Program-made: the position numbers and the translations under genes
In this document: positions 17,583-25,535 of the stretch, piece by piece
Layout: each line of letters starts with the position of its first letter
Position numbering within the stretch: the stretch's first letter is position 1
NCBI GenBank assembly: GCA_964621455.1
Contig: CAZULW010000008.1
Coordinates: 1 to 64,000 of the forward strand
Reading direction: 5' to 3'
Source: G020354025 sp964621455
Lineage (GTDB): Bacteria > Fidelibacterota > Marinisomatia > SCGC-AAA003-L08 > TS1B11
Length of the DNA: 64,000 nt
The notes under the pieces: model-generated
Told to the model about the DNA's origin: nothing
Databases searched by the model: none
What the model saw: the letters and a program-made list of their open reading frames with translations, nothing else

Positions 17583-17676
17583 TTGATTCCTGCTAATGTA
17601 ATGTTCTCATGTAGGGGCGTATTGCAATACGCCCCTACAGCCGTTTGCGATAGGACTATCTTTCTGCAGGATTCAA
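17583..17676 (-). repeat. 94-bp MITE-like element, copy 2 (inverted)
   Basis: Inverted relative to copy 1 and the same length, with about five substitutions. Its central palindrome is perfect over 28 bases (17611-17638; half-site GTAGGGGCGTATTG). The terminal repeats are TTGATTCCTGCT at 17583 and the complement of TTGAATCCTGCA ending at 17676. TA flanks the left end; GA flanks the right. It lies between the uxaE stop and the SDR start. Confidence 0.75.
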
Positions 17677-17688
17677 GAGTACCCTAAT

Positions 17689-19251
17689 TTATTGGATAAA
17701 CGGCTCAATATGCCGCCGGAAATGACGCCTCAGGCAGTCGTCGTACACCTGTTCGTGTTCCCGCAGGGAGGCCATAATCCGGTCTTTGAAAAGGGTCTTC
17801 CCGGCGCTATCCTTCATGGTCAGGACTTTACCGAATGTAACGTGGAGTACCTGCCGGGCATCATCCTGGTCCAGCAGTCCAGGCAGCTGGTCGTCATTCA
17901 GGTCGCCGGCCGGTGGCACGCGCTCCAGCTCCGCCGACACGTGGTAGGTTGCTTTTTCGGTTTCGTAGTGCTCCCGCGCAAAGTCGAGGATTTCCCGGAA
18001 CAGGCCCTGATCAGTGGTGGTAAGAGTCCGCAACGCTTCCAGGTAGCTGGTCCCCGCCGTCTTTACGTGCACGCTGCCCCGCTTCAGCGAGCCGACAGCG
18101 CGGTACAGGGAGAACTTGTCACTGCCCGAATGGAAACTGAGCTTGTAGGGTCCAAGTTTCTCCGCGATCTGAAGGTGCTTCACGTATTCCCGCTTGAATA
18201 GCTCAAGATCACCCTTGTAATCGATCCCTTTCTCCATTGCCCCTACAAACCGGGGGGCCAGGCTGATCAGTTGTATCCCCAGCCGTTCCAGCTCGCTGGC
18301 CACCATGAAATGCTCGAAAGGCGAGGTTACCGATTCGGTCTCATCCACCGAAAGCTCCAGCTCGTATGGATGGTCCGGGTAACGGCTAGTCAGGTGCCGG
18401 ACCATCCGCACCGTATGAGCAATAACGTCGCCGTATTTGACCAGCGCCCGCCGGATCTCTTCTCTATCCGGCTTAAGGGAGAAATCGGCCGCGACATCGA
18501 ACTGGATACCGGCATACCTGGCAATAAAGTTATCAAAGGTATCATCCAGCAGGTCCCAGGGGAGGGCGCGGGCTCGCTGGGTCAAATCCTCTACGGCGAG
18601 GGTATCGGCCTCGTTGACCACATAGTCCCCGGGGTCGACAGTGAACATGAGGTACCCGGCCTTGACCATGCGGTCGATATCATCGGTTGTCTTCAAGTGA
18701 TCGGCATCGGCGCCAAAGCCGTCCTTATATCCTTCCTGGAACACCGCCCACGTAGCGGCGTCCATGACTTCTTCAGCCTGGCGTTCGGTACGCTCCAGCT
18801 CACGGATGGATTGCTGGGCCAGGACCGGACGCATGTTCGTGCCCACCACGGCCTGCAGGTGACCGGCGTTTGCCACGCCGAGACGGTCGCCCAGGCCGAT
18901 AGAGTCATGGAGGCCAATCAGCACCGGCCGGGTGAAGTCAAGCAGCTGCCGCAAGGTATCGGCATTAGGATGGTTCAGCGGACAGCGCTTGAGGACGGCA
19001 CTCTCAACGAGTGAGATGGCACCAACTAGCTCACCTTGGAACCGGTCAACATGCTCGCTTCCTCCAGCCGGGGAGAGCACATACAGGAATTTTTCCAGCC
19101 CCTGCCGGCCCAGGAAAAGGATATCATCCCCCAGCTGGTTGACTGATCGGGGATAAATTCCCACTCGTAACGATGGCAGCAGATCCATCTCGACCGGCCG
19201 GTTATCAGTCGACGCTGCGGTCATTTTCTGTAGAAATTCAGGTATCATCAT
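17689..19251 (-). CDS. uxaE: tagaturonate/fructuronate epimerase
   Basis: 520 residues, the usual UxaE length. The family was defined in Thermotoga as the enzyme converting D-tagaturonate to D-fructuronate, bypassing the tagaturonate reductase/altronate branch. Recognisable segments are VLIGLHDSIGLGDRLG, DGFGADADHLKTTDDI, YLMFTVDPGDYV, ELSVDETESVTSPFEH and YKLSFHSGSDKFSLYRAVG; the acidic and His residues in these are the likely metal ligands. It follows the TRAP transporter genes and precedes the SDR, matching the expected order of the galacturonate route. No altronate genes are seen. Confidence 0.88.
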   Translation of the reverse strand: MMIPEFLQKMTAASTDNRPVEMDLLPSLRVGIYPRSVNQLGDDILFLGRQGLEKFLYVLSPAGGSEHVDRFQGELVGAISLVESAVLKRCPLNHPNADTLRQLLDFTRPVLIGLHDSIGLGDRLGVANAGHLQAVVGTNMRPVLAQQSIRELERTERQAEEVMDAATWAVFQEGYKDGFGADADHLKTTDDIDRMVKAGYLMFTVDPGDYVVNEADTLAVEDLTQRARALPWDLLDDTFDNFIARYAGIQFDVAADFSLKPDREEIRRALVKYGDVIAHTVRMVRHLTSRYPDHPYELELSVDETESVTSPFEHFMVASELERLGIQLISLAPRFVGAMEKGIDYKGDLELFKREYVKHLQIAEKLGPYKLSFHSGSDKFSLYRAVGSLKRGSVHVKTAGTSYLEALRTLTTTDQGLFREILDFAREHYETEKATYHVSAELERVPPAGDLNDDQLPGLLDQDDARQVLHVTFGKVLTMKDSAGKTLFKDRIMASLREHEQVYDDCLRRHFRRHIEPFIQ

Positions 19252-19266
19252 GTATTGCCTTTTATT

Positions 19267-19390
19267 AACCGCAGAGGATGTAGAGAACGCAGAGGGTTTT
19301 TATTCATTGTGCCCACTTCTACAGAGATAGCTTTGAAATAGGGTGATATGATCAGATTTCCTTCTCTGCGAACTCTGCGGTCTCTACGGT
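19267..19390. repeat. imperfect inverted repeat between TRAP genes and uxaE
   Basis: Left arm 19267-19296 (contains CCGCAGAGG and CGCAGAGGG) and right arm 19361-19390 (CTCTGCGAACTCTGCGG) can pair imperfectly around a 64-base spacer. The arms are internally repetitive (CGCAGAG units). Similar CGCAGAG-rich palindromes occur as dispersed repeats in many bacterial genomes. It could be a transcript-processing or attenuation site between transporter and uxaE. Confidence 0.5.
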
Positions 19391-19473
19391 AGTTCTCATC
19401 CGGTTTGACCAGCCGCGCCCCTCATCGTCGAGTCAACGACCGCACTTTCTAGTCATCCAGCAACAAGGCTCCC

Positions 19474-20775
19474 TCACTTGAACCCGAACAGTCCCGGCAG
19501 CCACAAGCTCAGCACGGGAAGGTAGGTCACCAGCAAGAGGGAGACAATCATAGCGGCAAACAGGGGCAGCAGCGGCCGGATCACCTTGGTAATGGACGTA
19601 TTAGCGATACTGCAACCCACAAACAGCACGTTACCCACAGGCGGAGTGCACAGCCCGATGCAGAGGTTGAGCACGATGACGATGCCGAAATGGATGGGAT
19701 TCATACCCAGCTGGACGACCACCGGCAGAAAGATGGGCGTGAAAATCAACACCGCCGGGGTGATATCCATGAACGTGCCCACCATGAGCAGGAATACGTT
19801 GATGATCAGCAGAATGACGATCTTGTTGTCGGTCAACGAGATCAGGGCCGCGCTGACGTTCTGGGGAATGTTTTCGTAGGACATGATCCACGACATACCC
19901 ATGGAGGTGCCCACCAGCATCATAACGATAGCCGTCGTTGCGGACGAACTGAGCAGGATCTGCGGGATTTCCCTCCACTTTACCTCCCGGTACACAATTA
20001 CCGAAAGGACGAAGGTATACAGAACTGCCACCGCCGAGGCTTCCGTGGCGGTGAAGATCCCGGTGACGATACCGCCCATGATGACCACCAGCAGAAAGAG
20101 GCTGGGAATGGCATCGAAGAAGCGCCGGATACCTTCCCTGATTCCGAGCCTCTCTCCCGTCGGATACTTATTCTTGTGGGCGAAGTAACCTGAGACGAGC
20201 ATGAGTGATACCCCGATGATGATGCCGGGGATATAGCCCGCCAGGAACAGTGCGGCAATGGAGACGCCGCCGCTGGCCAGCGAGTACACGATCAGGATAT
20301 TGCTGGGAGGGATGATCAGCCCCGTGGTGGCGGAGGTGAGATTGACCGCCGCGCTGAAACCCCGGTTGTACTTTTCCGCAACCATAAGGGGCACCATAAA
20401 ACTACCGATAGCGGCTGCGGCTGCCACGGCTGATCCCGAGATGGCGCCGAACAACATGCAGGCCATGATGGTAACATAGGCTAAGCCGCCCGGCAATTGC
20501 CCCACGATCACCTTGGCGAAGTCGATGAGCCGTCGGGCAATACCGCCGCGGTTCATGAGCTGCCCGGAAAGGATAAAGAAGGGGATGGCCAGCAGGGCAA
20601 AGCTGTCAACACCGGTGGCGATACGCTGGGATACGGTGGTGAGGGCCGGCAGGGCCTGGATGCTCAGAAGCATGGTGAGCGCGGTAGCGATACCAATACT
20701 GAAGGAAATGGGCACGCCAAGCAGGAGCAGTGTAACGAAACTGAGAATAAGTACTAGAACATCTATGATTTCCAT
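19474..20775 (-). CDS. dctM: TRAP transporter large permease
   Basis: 433 residues, almost wholly hydrophobic with about 12 membrane segments, as expected for the DctM subunit. Characteristic stretches are PFFILSGQLMNRGGIARRLIDF, split here only for brevity, VAAAAAIGSFMVPLM, TSATTGLIIPPSNILIVYS and LCIGLCTPPVGNVLFVG. It forms the ion-coupled translocation channel of a TRAP system with the small permease 17 bases upstream and the binding protein before that. Context with uxaE, SDR, uxaC and pectate lyase suggests uronate or oligogalacturonate as substrate. Confidence 0.95.
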   Translation of the reverse strand: MEIIDVLVLILSFVTLLLLGVPISFSIGIATALTMLLSIQALPALTTVSQRIATGVDSFALLAIPFFILSGQLMNRGGIARRLIDFAKVIVGQLPGGLAYVTIMACMLFGAISGSAVAAAAAIGSFMVPLMVAEKYNRGFSAAVNLTSATTGLIIPPSNILIVYSLASGGVSIAALFLAGYIPGIIIGVSLMLVSGYFAHKNKYPTGERLGIREGIRRFFDAIPSLFLLVVIMGGIVTGIFTATEASAVAVLYTFVLSVIVYREVKWREIPQILLSSSATTAIVMMLVGTSMGMSWIMSYENIPQNVSAALISLTDNKIVILLIINVFLLMVGTFMDITPAVLIFTPIFLPVVVQLGMNPIHFGIVIVLNLCIGLCTPPVGNVLFVGCSIANTSITKVIRPLLPLFAAMIVSLLLVTYLPVLSLWLPGLFGFK

Positions 20776-20792
20776 AGCAACGAACTTCCGTT

Positions 20793-21323
20793 TTAATCAA
20801 GTGCTTCGGCAATTTTGGCCTCTTCACCAGGACCCGCACCTTTCCCCCGCAGCTGGCGAATGTGCTCCGACATCTGAATCCCTGCGTAGAACATGATGAG
20901 AAAACCGCTGAGAGGCAGCACCAGGTACACATAGCCAAGTTTGATTTGTAGGGCAGCGGAGATCTGCTCCAACGTAAAGGTGAGGGTCACCAGGCGAATC
21001 CCTCCCACTACCAGGGCAAAGAGGGCAAACACAAAGACGCAGAGATCAATGAAAAGCCTGGAATACAGTTTCGTTTTCCCGGTGAATTTCAAGGTAAAGT
21101 AATCGATGGCCAGGTGCAGGCGCTTGCTCACCGCATAACTGGCGCCAAAGAGTGCTACCCAGATAAGCAGGAACCTGGCCAACTCTTCGGTATACGTGCT
21201 GGGGTCCTTGATGACAAAGCGGGTGAACACCTGCCACAAGACGTTGATCACCGAGACCCCCATGATCACAACCAGCAGCCATTCCAGGACTTTGTCAACG
21301 TAAAAGCGAATACGGTTAAGCAT
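20793..21323 (-). CDS. dctQ: TRAP transporter small permease
   Basis: 176 residues with four hydrophobic segments (about 15-37, 50-65, 90-110, 130-150), the DctQ topology. The motif FARFLLIWVALFGASYAV and the segment KRLHLAIDYF are typical of the family. It starts two bases after the binding-protein gene ends, so the three TRAP genes form one translationally coupled unit. It bridges the DctP receptor and the DctM channel in the inner membrane. The charged tail after residue 160 is cytosolic and likely of little functional weight. Confidence 0.92.
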   Translation of the reverse strand: MLNRIRFYVDKVLEWLLVVIMGVSVINVLWQVFTRFVIKDPSTYTEELARFLLIWVALFGASYAVSKRLHLAIDYFTLKFTGKTKLYSRLFIDLCVFVFALFALVVGGIRLVTLTFTLEQISAALQIKLGYVYLVLPLSGFLIMFYAGIQMSEHIRQLRGKGAGPGEEAKIAEALD

Positions 21324-21325
21324 GA

Positions 21326-22324
21326 TTATTCCACCGTCTGAATATCTTGAATTAGTTGGTAGATTTCAGGATTGCTGCTGAATGCTTCGTACATGCCCGC
21401 CACCTTTTCGCCAAACAGTGACTTATCCGGGTAAAAGATTTCAACGTCGGCGGCCTTCACTCCTGCCAGGGCTTCTTCGGTAGATTCCTTCCATTTGACC
21501 TTCTGATACTCGAACGATTCTATCGCAGCTTCCATGAGCAGATCCTGGTTCTCAGGGGTGAGGCTGTTCCACACAACTGTACTGATAAGCACTACATCGG
21601 GCACAGACGTATGTTCGTCCAGGGCATAAAACTTACAGACCTCATAATGCCGGGATAAATAGAAGGAGGGTGGGTTATTCTCGGCGCCATCCACCACCCC
21701 CTGCTGGAGCGCCGTGTAGAGCTCACCCCAGGCAATCGGGGTAGGTGATCCACCAAGAGTCCGCACCATCTCCATGGCGGTGGCACTCTCCTGCACGCGT
21801 ATCTTCATGCCGGTCAGGTCATCCGGCGTCAGGATCGGCTTTTCCATGGTGTAAAAACTCCGGCTGCCGGCATCATAAAAAGTGAGGCCCCTCAGCCGGT
21901 ACTTTTCGGACCCCAGCAGGAGGCGCTGCCCGATTTCACCCTCCAGAACCTTGAACTTATGTTCCTCATCCCGAAAGAGGTAGGGCAGGCCCAACACTTT
22001 GAAGGCAGGGTCAAACTGCTCAATCACACTTGTGGACACCTTGGTCATCCCAAGGCTGCCAATCTGCAGCAGTTCGAGGCATTCCCGCTCGGAGCCCAAC
22101 TGTTCGCTGGGATAGATGTCAATCCGCATCTTCCCGCCAGATTTCTCGGCGACCCTTTCTGCCATATAGACCATCGCCTTATGGACCGAGTGGGTCACAT
22201 CCAGCCCGTGACCGAGTTTGATAACGATCACTCTGCTTTCGCGGGCACAACCGAAAGCAGACAAACACACCAGGAACCCCGGCAATACCAGGGTCAGCCA
22301 GCGCGCTGGTTTGATGGTCTTCAT
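21326..22324 (-). CDS. dctP: TRAP transporter substrate-binding protein (DctP family), probable uronate binder
   Basis: 332 residues. The N-terminal signal ends FGCAR and could be a lipobox, unusual but known for TRAP receptors. DctP-family features include YMAERVAEKSGGKMRIDIYP, SEQLGSERECLELLQIG, KPILTPDDLTGMKIRVQES (with the conserved Arg that binds the substrate carboxylate) and GVVDGAENNP. The carboxylate-binding Arg supports an acidic sugar ligand. It heads the dctPQM set and faces the GH28 fragment across a 111-base gap. Confidence 0.93.
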   Translation of the reverse strand: MKTIKPARWLTLVLPGFLVCLSAFGCARESRVIVIKLGHGLDVTHSVHKAMVYMAERVAEKSGGKMRIDIYPSEQLGSERECLELLQIGSLGMTKVSTSVIEQFDPAFKVLGLPYLFRDEEHKFKVLEGEIGQRLLLGSEKYRLRGLTFYDAGSRSFYTMEKPILTPDDLTGMKIRVQESATAMEMVRTLGGSPTPIAWGELYTALQQGVVDGAENNPPSFYLSRHYEVCKFYALDEHTSVPDVVLISTVVWNSLTPENQDLLMEAAIESFEYQKVKWKESTEEALAGVKAADVEIFYPDKSLFGEKVAGMYEAFSSNPEIYQLIQDIQTVE

Positions 22325-22435
22325 TGTATTTGTCCTCGCTTCACTTGTAGGCCGTTTACGGCCGGGGAACGGTTTTCACGGGTAAAGCTCCTACTCCCCA
22401 TTCGTATCTTTTGGCCTCGAAATAATGAATACTTT

Positions 22436-23161
22436 CTAATCGGGCAAACGATTAGCAGATCGGTAAAATGCTTTTCTCCCGATATCCCTTGCTAACTCAA
22501 ACGCCTTTTTCGCCTCAGACAAGTCATTACCAATTAAACTTACGCTTCCAGTATGGCTGCCTGCGAACCGTAAAAAGGTTCCGGTTCCCGGTAACGCCTG
22601 ACCGCCGCGGATGAACACGTTCCTGCACTGCTCAATCTGAATCGTTGCCAGCTCTCCACCTGGCACTGTCTGTCGCCCCTTAAATCCATCCACTACCAGA
22701 CCTTCAAGGTTAATTCCATAGATGGCGTGCAGTTCATGGGCAGGATGCGGGTCCGCAACCTCAACCTGAAGATTCATCAGCGTCAAACCACGTACGTGTG
22801 CAAAGGCGAAGAGAGCGGGCACATACACATAGTCATTGGGCGATAGCGGCATGTTCCTGACACCTCGCGGCTTGTGCCTTTTAGAAAAGTCCTTGGTTGA
22901 GGAAACTCGCATTCGAACGTTATCAAAAGTTACACCTTCGATAGGCCTGTCCGGCATTCCCTGGATCAGGCAATTCCATCCTTGAGTGAGGCTACGACGG
23001 CAACCAGGACCAGGACTAGTAAAGTCCCTATCTTTGGTCTGATTGTTTCCCTGAAGTTCTCCTTCACTGGCCAACTTAGTATTTCCATCTGGTTTTTCTT
23101 CACCAGCGATGATTATCGACCCCAGCCCTCGGGGATCGTGCTCAAAAACGTATTTCGTCAC
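22436..23161 (-). pseudogene. C-terminal fragment of GH28-type (polygalacturonase-like) beta-helix protein
   Basis: The 241-residue frame lacks a signal peptide and the whole N-terminal and catalytic part expected of GH28 proteins (about 400-550 residues). From about residue 68 (CLIQGMPDRPIEGVTFDNVR) to the end it has repeated beta-helix rungs (ALFAFAHVRGLTLMNLQVEV, IYGINLEGLVVDGF, LATIQIEQCRNVFIRGG) typical of the C-terminal coils of GH28. The first 60 residues do not look like coding sequence of the family. I therefore read it as a truncated relic of a pectinase, consistent with the island's function. A genuine small beta-helix protein is the alternative. Confidence 0.6.
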
Positions 23162-23525
23162 AGAGATATTGACTATTAGGGGTGGAAACTAAGCGACACA
23201 TTTTGGGATTCCAAGGTTTTGTTCACGCCTCATCTGAATCTTTCTATGCCTGACCAAGGCCCGCCGGGGCTGCCTGGAAAAAGGACTGACGATCCCTGCT
23301 GACTCTGATCGGGAGCAGGAGTTCCCCGCACTTGAATGGGAACCGCCATTGTCGCGTCAACGTTTAAATCACCGCCACAACCTACAGATCCCACAATATC
23401 CCAGCGGGAAACTTTCTGCTGGATTAGTTAGAACTGTTTACTCTAATTTTTCCCGCCGCATCTGACATATTTAGCACAGGTATGTGAGAACCGTAGCCTA
23501 CACCCAAATGGTGAAAGGAGACAAA
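23162..23525. other. gene-free stretch before TPR lipoprotein gene
   Basis: No plausible gene on either strand. It separates the uronate island (minus strand) from the plus-strand TPR gene, so it should contain that gene's promoter, but no clear -35/-10 pair stands out. The AAAGGAG ribosome binding site at 23514-23520 is the only recognisable signal. Confidence 0.4.
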
Positions 23526-25043
23526 ATGAAGAACTGGAAAATGCTATGGCTGTTTTTCGGTTTGGTTTTAGTGTTATCTCAGTGCCAGATCTTTGGCCCA
23601 GATGCAAAGATTATCCGAAAGGAGGCACAGCAGCTGTCCGGGGGCAGCCGTTCTATCGACGACGCCCGGGCGGCGGCCATTGCCCTAGCCAAACAAGGAG
23701 CACTGGAAGAGGCCCACAGCTACCTGGAGCGCTTCACCAGTTTGTCTATCCTTCCGGTGGCGAAAGACCTGAATCTTGCCATCACCAGCGGTGTTTTCAA
23801 GGTGATCGTGATTAAGAAAAAACGTTTTCTGAAGGGAAAGGCAGTTGGGATCCGGGTAGTGGCCCAGGCAAAGACGGACCTTTCTAACCTTGACGAACGG
23901 ATGCGCAAGCTGTTGATGCAGCGCCAGCACCTGGCACGGCTCTACCAGGCGCAGCAGCGCGCGCAGGAATTGCTGGAAAATCTCGAAGAGCTGAGGGCGC
24001 AAAACTCACGGTTGTCCGCTGCTGCCACCATCGCGGAGTGGAAGGCTCTGCAAGCAGCCTTCCGCGTGAACACCAACCAGCTCACCGCCCTGGACTGGAT
24101 TGACAAAGTCCTGGCCCGCTGGAACGGCAAAGCCTACGTTCCCCTCCAGAGGGCCGTTGACGATTTCACCCAGGCCATCACCCTCGATTCCACTTACGCC
24201 TTTGCCTACATCGGCCGGGGACTGGCCTACAAGCATCTTGGGCAGGTCGAACTTGCCATTAGAGACTACGATCAGGCGATACGCCTCGATCCCGACCCGG
24301 CCTCCGCCTACAACGACCGGGGCGCTAGTTATGCCGAGATAGGGCAATATCGGCGTGCTATTGAAGATTACGATCAGGCGATCCGCCTTGATCCCGACCT
24401 GGCATTTTTCTACAACAACCGGGGCGCCGCCTATGCCGCACTGGAGCAATACCGGCGAGCCATTGAGGACTACAACCAGGCGATCCCTCTTAATCCCCAA
24501 AATGCCTTTGTTTACAACAACCGGGGCGTTGCCTACTATAAGCTTGAGCAAATAGAGTACGCAATCAAGGATTATGACCAGGCGATTCGCCTTCAAATCA
24601 ACTCCGCCTCCGCCTACTTAAACCGGGGACTCGCCTATAACAGCCTGAAGCAAATCGAACGCGCTGTTGAGGACTTTGACCACGCGATCCGCCTTGATCC
24701 TGATAATGCTACGGCCTATTTCTTCCGGGGAAACGCATACTACGATCTGGAGCAATTCCAACGTGCCATTGAAGATTGCCAACGTGCGATTCGCCTTGAT
24801 CCCGACTATGCCGCTCCCTACTACTGTCGGGGCAATGCCTTTTTCCGTCTGGGGGAATATGACCGTGCGCTTGAGGATTATATCCAGACTATTCTGCGTG
24901 ATCCCAACCTCGCCGCTGCCTACCACGCCAGGGGCCTGGCATACGACATAATGGGAGAAAGGGCGCTGGCCCACCTGGACTGGTTGAAAGCCTGCGAAAT
25001 GGACTACGAGCCCGCGTGTGAACGAGTGGGGCCGAAGGAATGA
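23526..25043 (+). CDS. TPR-repeat lipoprotein
   Basis: 505 residues from the ATG at 23526, preceded by AAAGGAG; an in-frame ATG at 23484 lacks a binding site. The signal ends LVLSQC (lipobox). Residues about 30-190 form a helical, partly coiled-coil region. From about residue 210 there are at least eight 34-residue TPR units of the form AFAYIGRGLAYKHLGQVELA followed by DYDQAIRLDPD. The regular spacing is visible as near-identical 102-base tandem DNA blocks. It is presumably a periplasm-facing scaffold for protein interactions; no partner is evident since both neighbours belong to unrelated units. Confidence 0.85.
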   Translation: MKNWKMLWLFFGLVLVLSQCQIFGPDAKIIRKEAQQLSGGSRSIDDARAAAIALAKQGALEEAHSYLERFTSLSILPVAKDLNLAITSGVFKVIVIKKKRFLKGKAVGIRVVAQAKTDLSNLDERMRKLLMQRQHLARLYQAQQRAQELLENLEELRAQNSRLSAAATIAEWKALQAAFRVNTNQLTALDWIDKVLARWNGKAYVPLQRAVDDFTQAITLDSTYAFAYIGRGLAYKHLGQVELAIRDYDQAIRLDPDPASAYNDRGASYAEIGQYRRAIEDYDQAIRLDPDLAFFYNNRGAAYAALEQYRRAIEDYNQAIPLNPQNAFVYNNRGVAYYKLEQIEYAIKDYDQAIRLQINSASAYLNRGLAYNSLKQIERAVEDFDHAIRLDPDNATAYFFRGNAYYDLEQFQRAIEDCQRAIRLDPDYAAPYYCRGNAFFRLGEYDRALEDYIQTILRDPNLAAAYHARGLAYDIMGERALAHLDWLKACEMDYEPACERVGPKE

Positions 25044-25531
25044 TGACCGGGCTTGCCACCTGCCGCACGGGATCGGATCGGCCCCGGTTGGATTTTATCG
25101 GGGATTCGGAAAGCTGCCCCAGCATACGGCCCTCCTGATCTGTTTCTCAGCGTAAGCCCCAAAGCAAATTGGGACAAGATAGAGCCTTCATCTACGGGCA
25201 AAACGTATCCTACCGGTATCCCGTAACATATTTAGCGGATGGAGGTGAAATGAAGGTATGCGATACCTTAAAAAGCGACTATGATGAAGCTCAGAGCTCT
25301 TCAGATGAGGCAGAATGAGAATCTTGGAATAGTGTAAAGTTACTCTTAGTTTCTACCCCAAAATTTCCGCATTCTTTTAAAGACATGCAGCCGACATGGC
25401 TTCTGGAGGTATAATTATAGTATGAAAATGCTCCATCACCAAGCTCCCAACGGCTGCACGCTGGGATGTCAGATGGCCTTGATGGTAGAAACAATAAGAG
25501 AACCTGATCGAACTGCGGGAATGGGTAAGTT
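25044..25531. other. intergenic region with two tiny ORF candidates before fabF
   Basis: 488 bases with no normal-sized gene. It contains two very short reading frames with convincing ribosome binding sites (25251-25319 and 25422-25535), described separately. Otherwise nothing recognisable is seen. Confidence 0.4.
25251..25319 (+). CDS. candidate 22-residue small ORF
   Basis: ATG at 25251 follows a strong GGAGGTG site (25242-25248). The product is MKVCDTLKSDYDEAQSSSDE followed by AE, acidic and soluble. No family is recognised. It might be a leader peptide, a remnant of a lost gene, or chance. Support is only the ribosome binding site. Confidence 0.25.
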
Positions 25532-25535
25532 ATGA
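25422..25535 (+). CDS. candidate 37-residue small ORF coupled to fabF
   Basis: ATG at 25422 lies 11 bases after a GGAGGT site. The frame ends in a TGA at 25533-25535 that overlaps the fabF ATG (25532), the arrangement used for translational coupling. The peptide begins MKMLHHQAPNGCTLGC and ends TAGMGKL. It is not similar to acyl carrier protein. It could be a leader that sets fabF translation, since fabF has no good ribosome binding site of its own visible. Confidence 0.3.
   Translation: MKMLHHQAPNGCTLGCQMALMVETIREPDRTAGMGKL

Noticed and set aside
24006..24596. 196-residue minus-strand frame with internal repeats
   Set aside because: Shadow of the tandem TPR codons; the repeat pattern is inherited from the real gene.
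24190..24960. Regular about 102-base direct repeats, considered as a CRISPR-like or satellite array
   Set aside because: They are 34-codon TPR units within a continuous reading frame; there are no spacers.
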